Source: Balneola vulgaris DSM 17893 (lineage in GTDB: Bacteria; Bacteroidota; Rhodothermia; Balneolales; Balneolaceae). From it: 64,000 nucleotides of DNA. The stretch spans positions 953,212-1,017,211 of the forward strand of contig NZ_AQXH01000001.1 in assembly GCF_000375465.1 (NCBI RefSeq). The letters are read 5' to 3'. Positions 9,113-16,796 of this stretch are shown one piece after another. Below the pieces are notes generated by a model. It had not been told where the DNA came from. It worked only from the letters and a program-made list of their open reading frames with translations, and did no database searches. Every line of letters starts with the position of its first letter. The stretch's first letter is position 1. The position numbers were made by a program, and so were the translations under genes.

Positions 9113-11599
9113 TTAATGGTTCACATCTACATTAGGAGTGCCATCACCTACTGTTGATTTAGCATTATTACCCATGTACTCATCTAGAGTAAATGAATCT
9201 ACTTGGATGGCATCGTTTCTAGCTTCTTCTGCTTCTCTTACCATCTCTGCTTCTTCAGGAGCAATAATGTTTTTTTCCACTGCAAGGTCTAATAAGCTAA
9301 GAACATGTTCTTTGGGTAATTCTCTTTGCTTAATCGCCCCGTATAATTTCTTATACACAGGCCCTGCTATTGTAATTAAGTTTAGGGTATGCTCGTATCT
9401 ACCTACGGCGTCCATAGGATCGTCTGGCAAGTATATTCCATCTGTAATATGATCACGTGCAGCACCAGGGGTTTGCATTGCTTTAGCAACTCTATGACCT
9501 AATTCATCCGATGGATAAGTTCCAATTGGATTTAATCGAGACCATACACCGATGAGTCTGAATGCCCAACTTAGTCCAGGCACTTTAATCTCTCTGAGTA
9601 TACCTTCAAAAGCTGTTTGAATTCTATAGAACATATATTCCATTGACCACTCGAAGAACTCTAAGTCCTCTTTTCTACGCCCTTCAGCCTCAAATCTTCG
9701 AAGGGTTGCAGCAGATAAGTACATGAAACTTAGTATGTCTGCATATCTACCAGCTATCTTTTCTTTCATCTTCAAGCCACCACCATAGGAACCCATAGCG
9801 ATATCTGCAAAGAATGCGAATGAAGCGGACGTCCATGCTAACTTTCTAAAATATTTTGCAGAAGGTCCACTTACCGGAGAGCCTGCTAACCTACCACGGG
9901 TGATACTTAGCAGAAATGCTCTAGCCTTGTTTCGACCAACATGACCGATATGACTCCAGAAGTTTTCATCAAAAGCTTTCGCATCTTTATTCATCAATGC
10001 GTTTATCTCATTGTAAGCATATGGGTGGCACCGAATGGCACCTTGCCCAAATATCATGAGAGTTCTAGTTAAAATATTCGCTCCTTCTACCGTTATGGCA
10101 ATAGGTAATGCGAAGTAACTATGTGCAAAGATATTTCGAGGCCCTCTTGAGATACCTGCACCACCCACAACATCCATTGCATCGTTGACGATTTCTCTAG
10201 CAAGCTCTGTAAAATTGTATTTGGCTATAGCTGTAACCACTGCTGGCTTAGCACCTTTATCTAGGCCACCTGTTGTATACTTTCGGGCAGCTTCCATGAG
10301 GTAAGTATAACCACCAATTCTAGCCATTGGCTCTTCTATCCCTTCAAACTTTCCGATGGTAAGGCCGAACTGCTTTCTGATAGATGCATATGCCCCTACT
10401 GCTCTTGTAGCTAATTTGGCTCCACCTGCACTTTGTGATGGAAGCGAAATACCTCTACCTACTGCTAATGATTCCATCAACATTCTCCAACCATTTCCAG
10501 CTCCTTCTTTACCACCTATGATGGCATCGATAGGTACTACCACGTCTTCTCCATAAGTTGGACAGTTATAGAATGGAACACCAAGAGGGTCGTGTCGTTG
10601 GCCAAGAGTTACACCATCAGTATCAGATGGAATTAAGGCACACGTAATGCCAAGGTCTTCGCCTTTACCTAATAAGTTATCCGGATCACGCAGTTTAAAA
10701 GCTAAGCCAAGTACTGTTGAAATGGCCGCTAATGTGATGTATCGTTTATTCCAATTTAAGCGAAGGTATAGTTGATCATCCTCTCCTTTAAATACTTCAC
10801 CATGCGATGTCATCCCACCTGCATCCGAGCCTGCATTTGGCTCAGTGAGTGCAAAACACGGCATCTCAACCCCGGCTGCTAGCCTTGGTAAGTAATAATC
10901 TTTTTGTTCTTGTGTACCATAGTGCATCAACAACTCAGCTGGACCAAGTGAATTAGGAACCATTACGGTAATAGCCAATGGCCCACATCTAGAAGTAAGT
11001 TTTGCAACTATTGCACTATGCGCTGTGGCTGAAAACTCATACCCACCATATTTTTTGGGGATAATTAAACCGAAAAAACCATTCTCACGCATAAAGGTCC
11101 ATGCTTCTTCGGTAAAGTCTTTCTCAACAAAAACGTCCCAGTCGTTTACTAGAGAACACAGTTTTTCTACCGGCCCATCTAAAAACTCTTGCTCATCTTT
11201 GGTTAGCTCAGGGTAAGGTTCAGATAGGATTCTTTTGAAATCAGGTTTACCTGAAAACAGCTCCCCTTCCACCCAAACAGTTCCAGCTTCAATAGCTGTT
11301 TGTTCCGTTTCAGATATCTTAGGAAGAAAATTCAGTGCATCTAATAACTTCATTATTGGAGCACTAATTACTGAACGCCTAATGGGTTTAACGTTAAATA
11401 CCAATACGAGTACCGTATAGGTGATGAATAACCACATGGATGCATCAAGGCCTACCAGACCAGCATAACCAGCTATTGCCCATAAATACAATGGAGCACC
11501 TTTATAGGCAAAGGTCATTGCTAGAATAACTGTAACACCTAAACTTGCCCAAAGGGGCACTTCACTAAAAAATCCAAACCATTCATTTAAAGCTTCCAT
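9113..11599 (-). CDS. fadE: Acyl-CoA dehydrogenase, long FadE type
   Basis: 828 residues, close to the long FadE of enterobacteria (about 815) rather than the usual about 380-residue acyl-CoA dehydrogenases. It begins with about three hydrophobic segments (residues 10-70), then the dehydrogenase core (PCFALTEPNAGSD for flavin/substrate binding, VEGANILTRTLMIFGQG in the helical domain), then the long C-terminal extension typical of FadE. It oxidises fatty acyl-CoA to trans-2-enoyl-CoA with FAD, the first step of beta-oxidation, at the inner membrane. It lies 14 nt after a TetR gene with a probable operator upstream, so the regulator and enzyme likely form one autoregulated operon. Confidence 0.93.
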   Translation of the reverse strand: MEALNEWFGFFSEVPLWASLGVTVILAMTFAYKGAPLYLWAIAGYAGLVGLDASMWLFITYTVLVLVFNVKPIRRSVISAPIMKLLDALNFLPKISETEQTAIEAGTVWVEGELFSGKPDFKRILSEPYPELTKDEQEFLDGPVEKLCSLVNDWDVFVEKDFTEEAWTFMRENGFFGLIIPKKYGGYEFSATAHSAIVAKLTSRCGPLAITVMVPNSLGPAELLMHYGTQEQKDYYLPRLAAGVEMPCFALTEPNAGSDAGGMTSHGEVFKGEDDQLYLRLNWNKRYITLAAISTVLGLAFKLRDPDNLLGKGEDLGITCALIPSDTDGVTLGQRHDPLGVPFYNCPTYGEDVVVPIDAIIGGKEGAGNGWRMLMESLAVGRGISLPSQSAGGAKLATRAVGAYASIRKQFGLTIGKFEGIEEPMARIGGYTYLMEAARKYTTGGLDKGAKPAVVTAIAKYNFTELAREIVNDAMDVVGGAGISRGPRNIFAHSYFALPIAITVEGANILTRTLMIFGQGAIRCHPYAYNEINALMNKDAKAFDENFWSHIGHVGRNKARAFLLSITRGRLAGSPVSGPSAKYFRKLAWTSASFAFFADIAMGSYGGGLKMKEKIAGRYADILSFMYLSAATLRRFEAEGRRKEDLEFFEWSMEYMFYRIQTAFEGILREIKVPGLSWAFRLIGVWSRLNPIGTYPSDELGHRVAKAMQTPGAARDHITDGIYLPDDPMDAVGRYEHTLNLITIAGPVYKKLYGAIKQRELPKEHVLSLLDLAVEKNIIAPEEAEMVREAEEARNDAIQVDSFTLDEYMGNNAKSTVGDGTPNVDVNH

Positions 11600-11613
11600 G
11601 ATTTTACCTCTCT

Positions 11614-12216
11614 TTATGAAATTTTTGTTCTCACTAGATATCCATCAATGATATGACGTATAGATCTACTGAGGTATTCATCTTTGTTGATACGGCTATC
11701 CAATCTCTGATTTTGAATTACAGAAATGATACCGTGCAATTGCCCCCAAATTGAGTAGGCAGCAATAACAGGATGTTCTTCATTCATCACACCTGTTTCT
11801 ACACCTTTTTGAATTACACGAACAAGCAGTTCATAGCATCGGCGTGCTTTTCTAAATTTCTCTTTAGGGTATCTCGACATTGCTTCTGATCGAACCATGT
11901 ATATGATTTGATACTTTTCTGGATAGGAAAAGGCAAAGTCTGTATAGCCTTTAATTATAGCTTCGAGTTGATCGGGTACTGTGTTTTTACCCTCTACAGC
12001 ATTTTCAATAGATACACTAAGCTCTTCTACCGATTCTTCAATTAGTGTATGTAGTAGGTGGTCTTTATTCTCGAAGTAGAGATAGATACTCGTGGCTGTA
12101 ACTCCAACTTTCTTAGCAATACTTCGCATAGATAGCGATGCATGCCCTTTTTCAAGCAGAAGTTGGCGACTTGTATCTAAGATTTGATCTCGTAAGGGAT
12201 TTTCTTGTTCAGGCAT
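11614..12216 (-). CDS. TetR family transcriptional regulator of fadE
   Basis: 200 residues from ATG 12216. A 206-residue frame would start with GTG at 12234, inside the palindrome described here as operator, so ATG 12216 is preferred. The N-terminal TetR HTH reads RDQILDTSRQLLLEKG, then SLSMRSIAKKVGVT, then TSIYLYFENKDHLL. The C-terminal part is a ligand domain of the WHG/AcrR type. It heads an operon with fadE, so an acyl-CoA or fatty acid ligand is likely; this is inference from the neighbour. Confidence 0.92.
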   Translation of the reverse strand: MPEQENPLRDQILDTSRQLLLEKGHASLSMRSIAKKVGVTATSIYLYFENKDHLLHTLIEESVEELSVSIENAVEGKNTVPDQLEAIIKGYTDFAFSYPEKYQIIYMVRSEAMSRYPKEKFRKARRCYELLVRVIQKGVETGVMNEEHPVIAAYSIWGQLHGIISVIQNQRLDSRINKDEYLSRSIRHIIDGYLVRTKIS

Positions 12217-12226
12217 AATTAAATAG

Positions 12227-12241
12227 GTTAACACCGTTAAC
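12227..12241. promoter_or_regulatory. Candidate TetR operator
   Basis: Palindrome GTTAAC-ACC-GTTAAC, 10 nt upstream of the preferred TetR start. Its size and position fit an autoregulatory site for the tetR-fadE operon. Confidence 0.55.
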
Positions 12242-12284
12242 TAAACGAATTTAACCATTATAGCGCCAAAGTCAAGCTACTTTT

Positions 12285-12941
12285 TTAGTTCAAGGAGAAA
12301 GAGATGAATTTGATTTTTTTACCTTTCTCTAGATGCATACCCTCATAATATGTTTGAATTGAAAGCTCTGGGTCGTTCGGGCATTCCGTATATACATCTT
12401 TAATATCACGATGAATGGTTAGCCCTTCTTTCTCAATCACTTCATGGGTATACTCATAGAGCAAGTCACTGTCTGTCTTCAGATTTATGACAGCTCCTTT
12501 CTTGGCGATTTTTCTATATAGGGTAAGAAATTTGGGTGACGTAAGTCGTTTTCTCTCTTTTTTAATGTAGGGATCAGAAAATAAAATCCAGATTTCAGAT
12601 ACTTCATTTTCTGCAAAAAACTGATCTAAATGATCGATATAAGCTCTTAAAAACCGAACATTCTCAAGACCTTTCTCTAAAGCTTGTGTAGCCCCCACCC
12701 ACATTCTATTGCCTTTGATGTCGACCCCTACAAAGTTTTTCTCAGGATACATTTCTCCTAAAGCCACAGAGTATTCGGCTTTCCCACATGCTAATTCTAA
12801 CACTATAGGATTATCGTTCTCGAATATATTTTGATGCCAAGTTCCCCTTGGAAATGGTTTAGTGCTATTATAGTCTTGCCACTCGAACACATTTTCGAGG
12901 GTTCTCATGTCGTCGAAACGCTTTTTCTTTATCTTAGGCAT
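12285..12941 (-). CDS. trmB: tRNA (guanine-N7-)-methyltransferase
   Basis: 218 residues from ATG 12941, which overlaps the pdxH stop as TAATG; the next upstream ATG (12983) lies inside pdxH and would add 14 residues not seen in the family. The start MPKIKKKRFDDM resembles the usual Bacteroidota TrmB start. Motifs are the SAM loop LELACGKAEYSVALGEMYP, NFVGVDIKGNRM, and the catalytic/tRNA region ILFSDPYIKKERKRLTSPKF. It methylates G46 of tRNA variable loops with SAM in the cytoplasm. It is the third gene of a coupled operon with a redoxin and pdxH. Confidence 0.95.
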   Translation of the reverse strand: MPKIKKKRFDDMRTLENVFEWQDYNSTKPFPRGTWHQNIFENDNPIVLELACGKAEYSVALGEMYPEKNFVGVDIKGNRMWVGATQALEKGLENVRFLRAYIDHLDQFFAENEVSEIWILFSDPYIKKERKRLTSPKFLTLYRKIAKKGAVINLKTDSDLLYEYTHEVIEKEGLTIHRDIKDVYTECPNDPELSIQTYYEGMHLEKGKKIKFISFSLN

Positions 12942-13585
12942 TAAGGCGCTAATCGTTTTGTGGTCCAAGCTGAACCATTCCATTCATATTTAATACGGTC
13001 GTGTAATCTACTTCTTCGACCTTGCCAAAATTCAATGGCTACAGGCTTAATTTTATAACCGCCCCACTGTTCAGGCATCGGCACATTACCATTCGAATAT
13101 TGTGCTTCTAATTTTTCAAACTCTTGTTCCAGTTCGGCTCTACTACTTACTTCTCTACTTTGATTAGAAGCTAGTGCACCAATTTGGCTTTTAACTGGCC
13201 GACTTTTGAAATAAGCCTCACTTTTACTTCTACTAATTTTTTCAACAGTTCCCTCAATGCGTACTTGTCGTTCTAAGCCAAGCCATAAAAAACATGCCGC
13301 TACATTTGGATTCTGAGCCATGTCACGGGCTTTATCACTTTCGTAGTTGGTATAAAAAATGAATCCATCTTCTTCTATGCCCTTTAATAAAACTACTCTC
13401 GCATGAGGTTTAGCATCTGCATCTACTGTAGCTATGGTAAATGCATTTGGCTCAGGTAATTCTGTATCAATAGCTTGTTGTAACCATTTCTCAAATTGAG
13501 ATATCGGGTTCTTCTCAACATCTGTTATATCTAAAGAATACTGAGTGTAATCTTCTCGTAAGGCCTGAATCTCTTTGTTTTTCAT
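12941..13585 (-). CDS. pdxH: Pyridoxamine 5'-phosphate oxidase
   Basis: 214 residues from ATG 13585, which forms an ATGA overlap with the redoxin stop; this is more likely than the in-frame ATG 13621, which adds 12 unconserved residues. It is an FMN-dependent oxidase making pyridoxal phosphate from pyridoxine/pyridoxamine phosphate. Family features are PNAFTIATVDADAKPHARVVLLKG, FYTNYESDKARDMAQNP (FMN phosphate), the substrate region SQIGALASNQS, and the terminal WQGRRSRLHDR with RLAP at the end. It acts as a cytoplasmic dimer. Confidence 0.97.
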   Translation of the reverse strand: MKNKEIQALREDYTQYSLDITDVEKNPISQFEKWLQQAIDTELPEPNAFTIATVDADAKPHARVVLLKGIEEDGFIFYTNYESDKARDMAQNPNVAACFLWLGLERQVRIEGTVEKISRSKSEAYFKSRPVKSQIGALASNQSREVSSRAELEQEFEKLEAQYSNGNVPMPEQWGGYKIKPVAIEFWQGRRSRLHDRIKYEWNGSAWTTKRLAP

Positions 13586-14163
13586 TTTTGAAAGTATGCT
13601 GGTTCGTTTCCCGGTTTCCATTTTATATTACAACCTATACTTGGGATTTGAGGTTCAGGTGCTGGCTTTGATTCTAATAAATTCTGCATGGCCTTTTCCA
13701 AATCATTACCCGTTACTGGAATATCATTACCTGGCCTACTGCTATCAAATTGACCTCGGTAATACAACTTGAGAGACTTATCGAATAAAAACAGGTCGGG
13801 AGTACAAGCTGCTTTATAGGCTTTTGCCACTTCTTGATTCTCATCATATAAATAAGGAAATGGAAATCCTTCTTCCTCGGCTAATTTTTTCATTAGTTCA
13901 GGACTATCCTGAGGATAATTTTCAACATCATTTGAACTGATGGCAATCCAGTTAATTCCCTTCTTTTGATATTCATTAGCTAGCTCAACGAATTTTGAAT
14001 TCAAATGCTTCACATAAGGGCAATGGTTACAAATAAACATAACCAATGTACCTTCATCACCAGCTAAGTCAGCCAATGATCTCAATTCTTGGTTGGTATC
14101 TATTAGTTCAAACGCTGGTGCCTTAGAACCTAATTCTAACATTATTGATTTTGTTGCTGCCAT
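13582..14163 (-). CDS. Thioredoxin-fold redoxin/AhpC-TSA family protein
   Basis: 193 residues, no signal peptide. It has a peroxiredoxin-like start (MLELGSKAPAFELIDTN), then FICNHCPYVKHL, whose CxxC-like active site is CNHC, followed by AISSNDVENYPQDSPE and a cis-Pro-like ACTPDLFLFD. This is the cytoplasmic thioredoxin-family form common in Bacteroidota; the substrate is unknown. It is the first gene of a coupled operon with pdxH and trmB and divergent from the gene at 14206. Only 42 nt lie between the divergent starts, so their promoters overlap. Confidence 0.88.
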   Translation of the reverse strand: MAATKSIMLELGSKAPAFELIDTNQELRSLADLAGDEGTLVMFICNHCPYVKHLNSKFVELANEYQKKGINWIAISSNDVENYPQDSPELMKKLAEEEGFPFPYLYDENQEVAKAYKAACTPDLFLFDKSLKLYYRGQFDSSRPGNDIPVTGNDLEKAMQNLLESKPAPEPQIPSIGCNIKWKPGNEPAYFQK

Positions 14164-14205
14164 AGTTATCTAAAACCTGTTACCTTTAATGAAAAACTTT
14201 ATTTC

Positions 14206-14610
14206 ATGAGCCCAAACACAAAGATATTGAATGAAAGAGACAAAGTTCTATTCGAAAAGGGATTAAAACTATATTTCTTTGGGCGCCAAGTTGAAGTCAA
14301 AAAGCTAGCCGATAAACTTCAAGAACGAGTTCACTACACAGGAACGGTGGCTTATTCACTTATATATACATTTGTAACTACAGGCTCGCTCAAAATCGAA
14401 TACATGGACTTTCTAAATCAAGAACTGCGTACGCTACTTGGTTTAGACTCAGAGTTATTTGAAGCCCTACATATCAAACCACAAGAAATAGATGAAATTG
14501 AACTTCCCGAGGGCAGTTCCATTAAACTATTTGATGAGGAACAGGAAAAAGATATGATACTTAGCTATTGGCCTAGTGCTAATAAAGTTGAATTGAGTGA
14601 TATTGGGTGA
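14206..14610 (+). CDS. Hypothetical protein, 134 residues
   Basis: Not recognised. It is a soluble, acidic, mixed alpha/beta protein without signal peptide. The N-terminal half (FEKGLKLYFFGRQVEVKKLADKLQER) is basic and helical and could be a small DNA- or RNA-binding helix bundle; the C-terminal half is acidic (HIKPQEIDEIELPEG). Codon usage resembles the neighbours and the frame has a clear ATG just after a divergent promoter region, so it is likely a real gene. A possible 53-codon frame overlaps its stop codon. No functional assignment is offered. Confidence 0.7.
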   Translation: MSPNTKILNERDKVLFEKGLKLYFFGRQVEVKKLADKLQERVHYTGTVAYSLIYTFVTTGSLKIEYMDFLNQELRTLLGLDSELFEALHIKPQEIDEIELPEGSSIKLFDEEQEKDMILSYWPSANKVELSDIG

Positions 14611-14758
14611 TATCAAACATAAAAAAACCCGACACCCTGGAAAGCCTTTTTCATATGCTACTATGGTAAAAAGTGAATTCAAGCTGGGCGCCGGGAAGCT
14701 ACTACAACATTATGACGCACCAAATATTGAAAAGTTTCTACAGAGAGCTTTTTTTTAA
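14597..14758 (+). CDS. Possible small ORF overlapping the preceding stop (53 codons)
   Basis: A frame opening with GTG 14597 overlaps the end of the upstream gene by 14 nt and runs to TAA 14758, coding a very basic peptide (KHKKTRHPGKPF early, EKFLQRAFF at the end). It fills the only space before the convergent radical SAM gene. An internal ATG at 14663 would give 31 residues. There is no family evidence; it may be chance. Confidence 0.3.
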   Translation: MILGDIKHKKTRHPGKPFSYATMVKSEFKLGAGKLLQHYDAPNIEKFLQRAFF

Positions 14759-14761
14759 TAT

Positions 14762-15826
14762 TTATAAGTCAAATAATGTTAATTGCTCTGAATGCGTTTT
14801 CTTAAATTGTTCCGTTGATAACGAGAACACGCTTTTATTTAATCCATAACGATTACACTGTACTTTAAACAAATCACCTATCTGTTTAGCAACTAAGCCC
14901 TCGGCTTTCATCCGTGTCTTAAAATCAGACTTGTACAAGGTCCCCCCTCTCATTTCAATCAACTTATTTAATATTTTCTCTTTTCTATCCGGAAAGTATT
15001 GCTCTAGCCAATCTTCAAATAGCTCTTTTACCTTGAAAGGTAATCTTACAATGATATAGCTAGCTCTCTGAGCTCCAGCGTCTGCCGCTGATTTTAATAT
15101 TTCTGCACATTCATGATCTGTTAAACCCGGAATAATAGGCGCAACATTTACGCTTACTGGGATTCCAGCATTCGCAAGTTCTTCAATAGCTTTAAGCCGT
15201 TTATAAGGCCTTGAAGTTCTTGGCTCCATTACATTGGTGATCTTATTGTCTAAAGAAGTAATGGAAATTGTAGTTGAAACTGCATTGTATGCACTTAACT
15301 CTTTCAGAATATCAATATCCCTTGTGATAAGGTGATTTTTGGTAATTATTCCCACCGGGTTTCTGTATTCTGAAAAAATCTTTAAACACTCTCTCGTTAA
15401 TTGGAGTTTTCGCTCAATGGGTTGATAGCAATCTGTAACTCCACTCATTGCCACAATTTGAGGTTCCCATTTTTTTGACCTGAAGGTTTTCTCTAACAGT
15501 TTAGGCGCTTCATACTTCACCATGATTTTTGTTTCAAAATCGAGCCCGACGGAGAAACCTAAATATTCGTGAAACGGCCTTGCATAGCAATAGATACAAC
15601 CATGTTCACATCCTCTGTACACATTTATTCCTGCATTAAAAGGCACATCAGGACTACTGTTGTATGATATAATTTCTTTCGAATGATCTGCTATTAATTG
15701 CGTTTTTACTGAGGGCTTCTCTCCTGATTCCTCATCTAAATCATAATCCAGATAATTCCCCTCAAATCTATTGATTGGATTATCTGAAGCACCTCGACCA
15801 CGTTTAGGATTCTGAACTTTTTTCAT
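14762..15826 (-). CDS. PA0069/SplB-like radical SAM protein
   Basis: 354 residues from ATG 15826 (an upstream in-frame ATG at 15844 adds six residues). The early KRGRGASDNPINRFE and the radical SAM cluster motif CEHGCIYCYARPFHEY (Cys73, Cys77, Cys80) identify the PA0069-type family related to spore photoproduct lyase. ISITSLD, MEPRTSRPYKRL and NVAPIIPGLTDHE are typical family elements. It uses a 4Fe-4S cluster and SAM to make a 5'-deoxyadenosyl radical; the substrate is unknown. The protein ends in EQLTLFDL, which resembles a beta sliding-clamp binding motif and hints at a DNA-related job (inference). Confidence 0.9.
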   Translation of the reverse strand: MKKVQNPKRGRGASDNPINRFEGNYLDYDLDEESGEKPSVKTQLIADHSKEIISYNSSPDVPFNAGINVYRGCEHGCIYCYARPFHEYLGFSVGLDFETKIMVKYEAPKLLEKTFRSKKWEPQIVAMSGVTDCYQPIERKLQLTRECLKIFSEYRNPVGIITKNHLITRDIDILKELSAYNAVSTTISITSLDNKITNVMEPRTSRPYKRLKAIEELANAGIPVSVNVAPIIPGLTDHECAEILKSAADAGAQRASYIIVRLPFKVKELFEDWLEQYFPDRKEKILNKLIEMRGGTLYKSDFKTRMKAEGLVAKQIGDLFKVQCNRYGLNKSVFSLSTEQFKKTHSEQLTLFDL

Positions 15827-15870
15827 CACACATATTTTATACATATAAGGTATTGAAAATTTAGCCCAAT

Positions 15871-15899
15871 AAAAAAGCCTTCTATAAATAGAAGGCTTT
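15871..15899 (-). terminator. Intrinsic terminator of the lipoprotein gene
   Basis: Perfect 11-bp stem AAAGCCTTCTA/TAGAAGGCTTT with a 4-nt loop and a T run on the minus strand, 26 nt beyond the lipoprotein stop codon. Confidence 0.92.
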
Positions 15900-15925
15900 A
15901 CAAAAATGATTAGTTATTCAACTAA

Positions 15926-16732
15926 CTATGATGATGAACATGCAATGTCTTCTAAGTTAGCATCCCAACACGATTTAGTACCGTTATTATAACTTGGTGA
16001 AATAATAAATCCTGTCATAGTATTTATATCATAGCTAATAGTGGTACGCGCTTCTGAAGAAGCTTCATAATATTCGAGTACTTTGGTATCACCATCAAAA
16101 TTATAGTCGATGGTATTTCCTAAATTTCCGTTTCTGTCACTTAAAACTTCTAAACCTACTACCACGCTTCCGTCTTCATCAATATCCCAATTCACAGTAG
16201 ATACCGGACCTTCTTCATTTGGGTCGTAATAGTACCAAACACCTTCCGTACCATTGTATTCGGCTTCACCAGAAAAGAAGAGGAAGTTATTTAATACTGG
16301 ATCTGTAGATGAGGTAGTTACAAAGAAATTCCAATTCACTTCATCATTACTATCAACATTAGCTGTTAGTAGCACTGAGTAGTCATTTTGTTGATTTGAA
16401 GTCGAGTAACTCCATTGATATTCACCATCGGCCACTTCTTCTGGGTCACGTTCTTGAGCTGCACCAACAAGTACCTTTGGTACCAATAGATTAGCGTCTA
16501 GAATCAGTTTTGCTACACCAGCTCTATATATCGCTGCATTAAAGTTTGAGCCCGCTTTCGATTTTGCAGCAACTTTTTGCGCATTATTCATCTCGCTCAT
16601 GTCAATGCTCATCGACTGTTGCGAGGGTATAGTAGGAGGGGTTTCGTTTACACTCGTAGAGTTACTACAAGCTGCGAAAATAAGTAGCACACCACTGATG
16701 GCGGTAATACATTTAAATATCGTGGATTTCAT
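15926..16732 (-). CDS. Hypothetical lipoprotein, 268 residues
   Basis: Signal peptide with lipobox IFAAC, lipidated Cys22, then a Ser/Thr/Pro-rich linker. The mature part is acidic and Trp/Tyr-rich (GVWYYYDPNEEGPVSTVNWDID), suggesting a beta-rich domain exposed at the outer membrane. No family recognised. The start codon sits 5 nt after a perfect 13-bp hairpin (16738-16774), so translation may be controlled by that structure. It follows the amidohydrolase lipoprotein gene on the same strand with a 64-nt gap and is closed by a strong terminator. Confidence 0.75.
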   Translation of the reverse strand: MKSTIFKCITAISGVLLIFAACSNSTSVNETPPTIPSQQSMSIDMSEMNNAQKVAAKSKAGSNFNAAIYRAGVAKLILDANLLVPKVLVGAAQERDPEEVADGEYQWSYSTSNQQNDYSVLLTANVDSNDEVNWNFFVTTSSTDPVLNNFLFFSGEAEYNGTEGVWYYYDPNEEGPVSTVNWDIDEDGSVVVGLEVLSDRNGNLGNTIDYNFDGDTKVLEYYEASSEARTTISYDINTMTGFIISPSYNNGTKSCWDANLEDIACSSS

Positions 16733-16737
16733 GAGTC

Positions 16738-16774
16738 TCGGGTTGATTTATGTTTATTAGTTAAATCAACCCGA
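16738..16774 (-). promoter_or_regulatory. Perfect 13-bp hairpin just before the lipoprotein start
   Basis: Arms TCGGGTTGATTTA and TAAATCAACCCGA with an 11-nt loop. The distal arm ends 5 nt before the ATG at 16732. There is no T run after it, so it is not a standard terminator. Confidence 0.6.
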
Positions 16775-16796
16775 ATCTCAAATGTTCCAACTTTTA

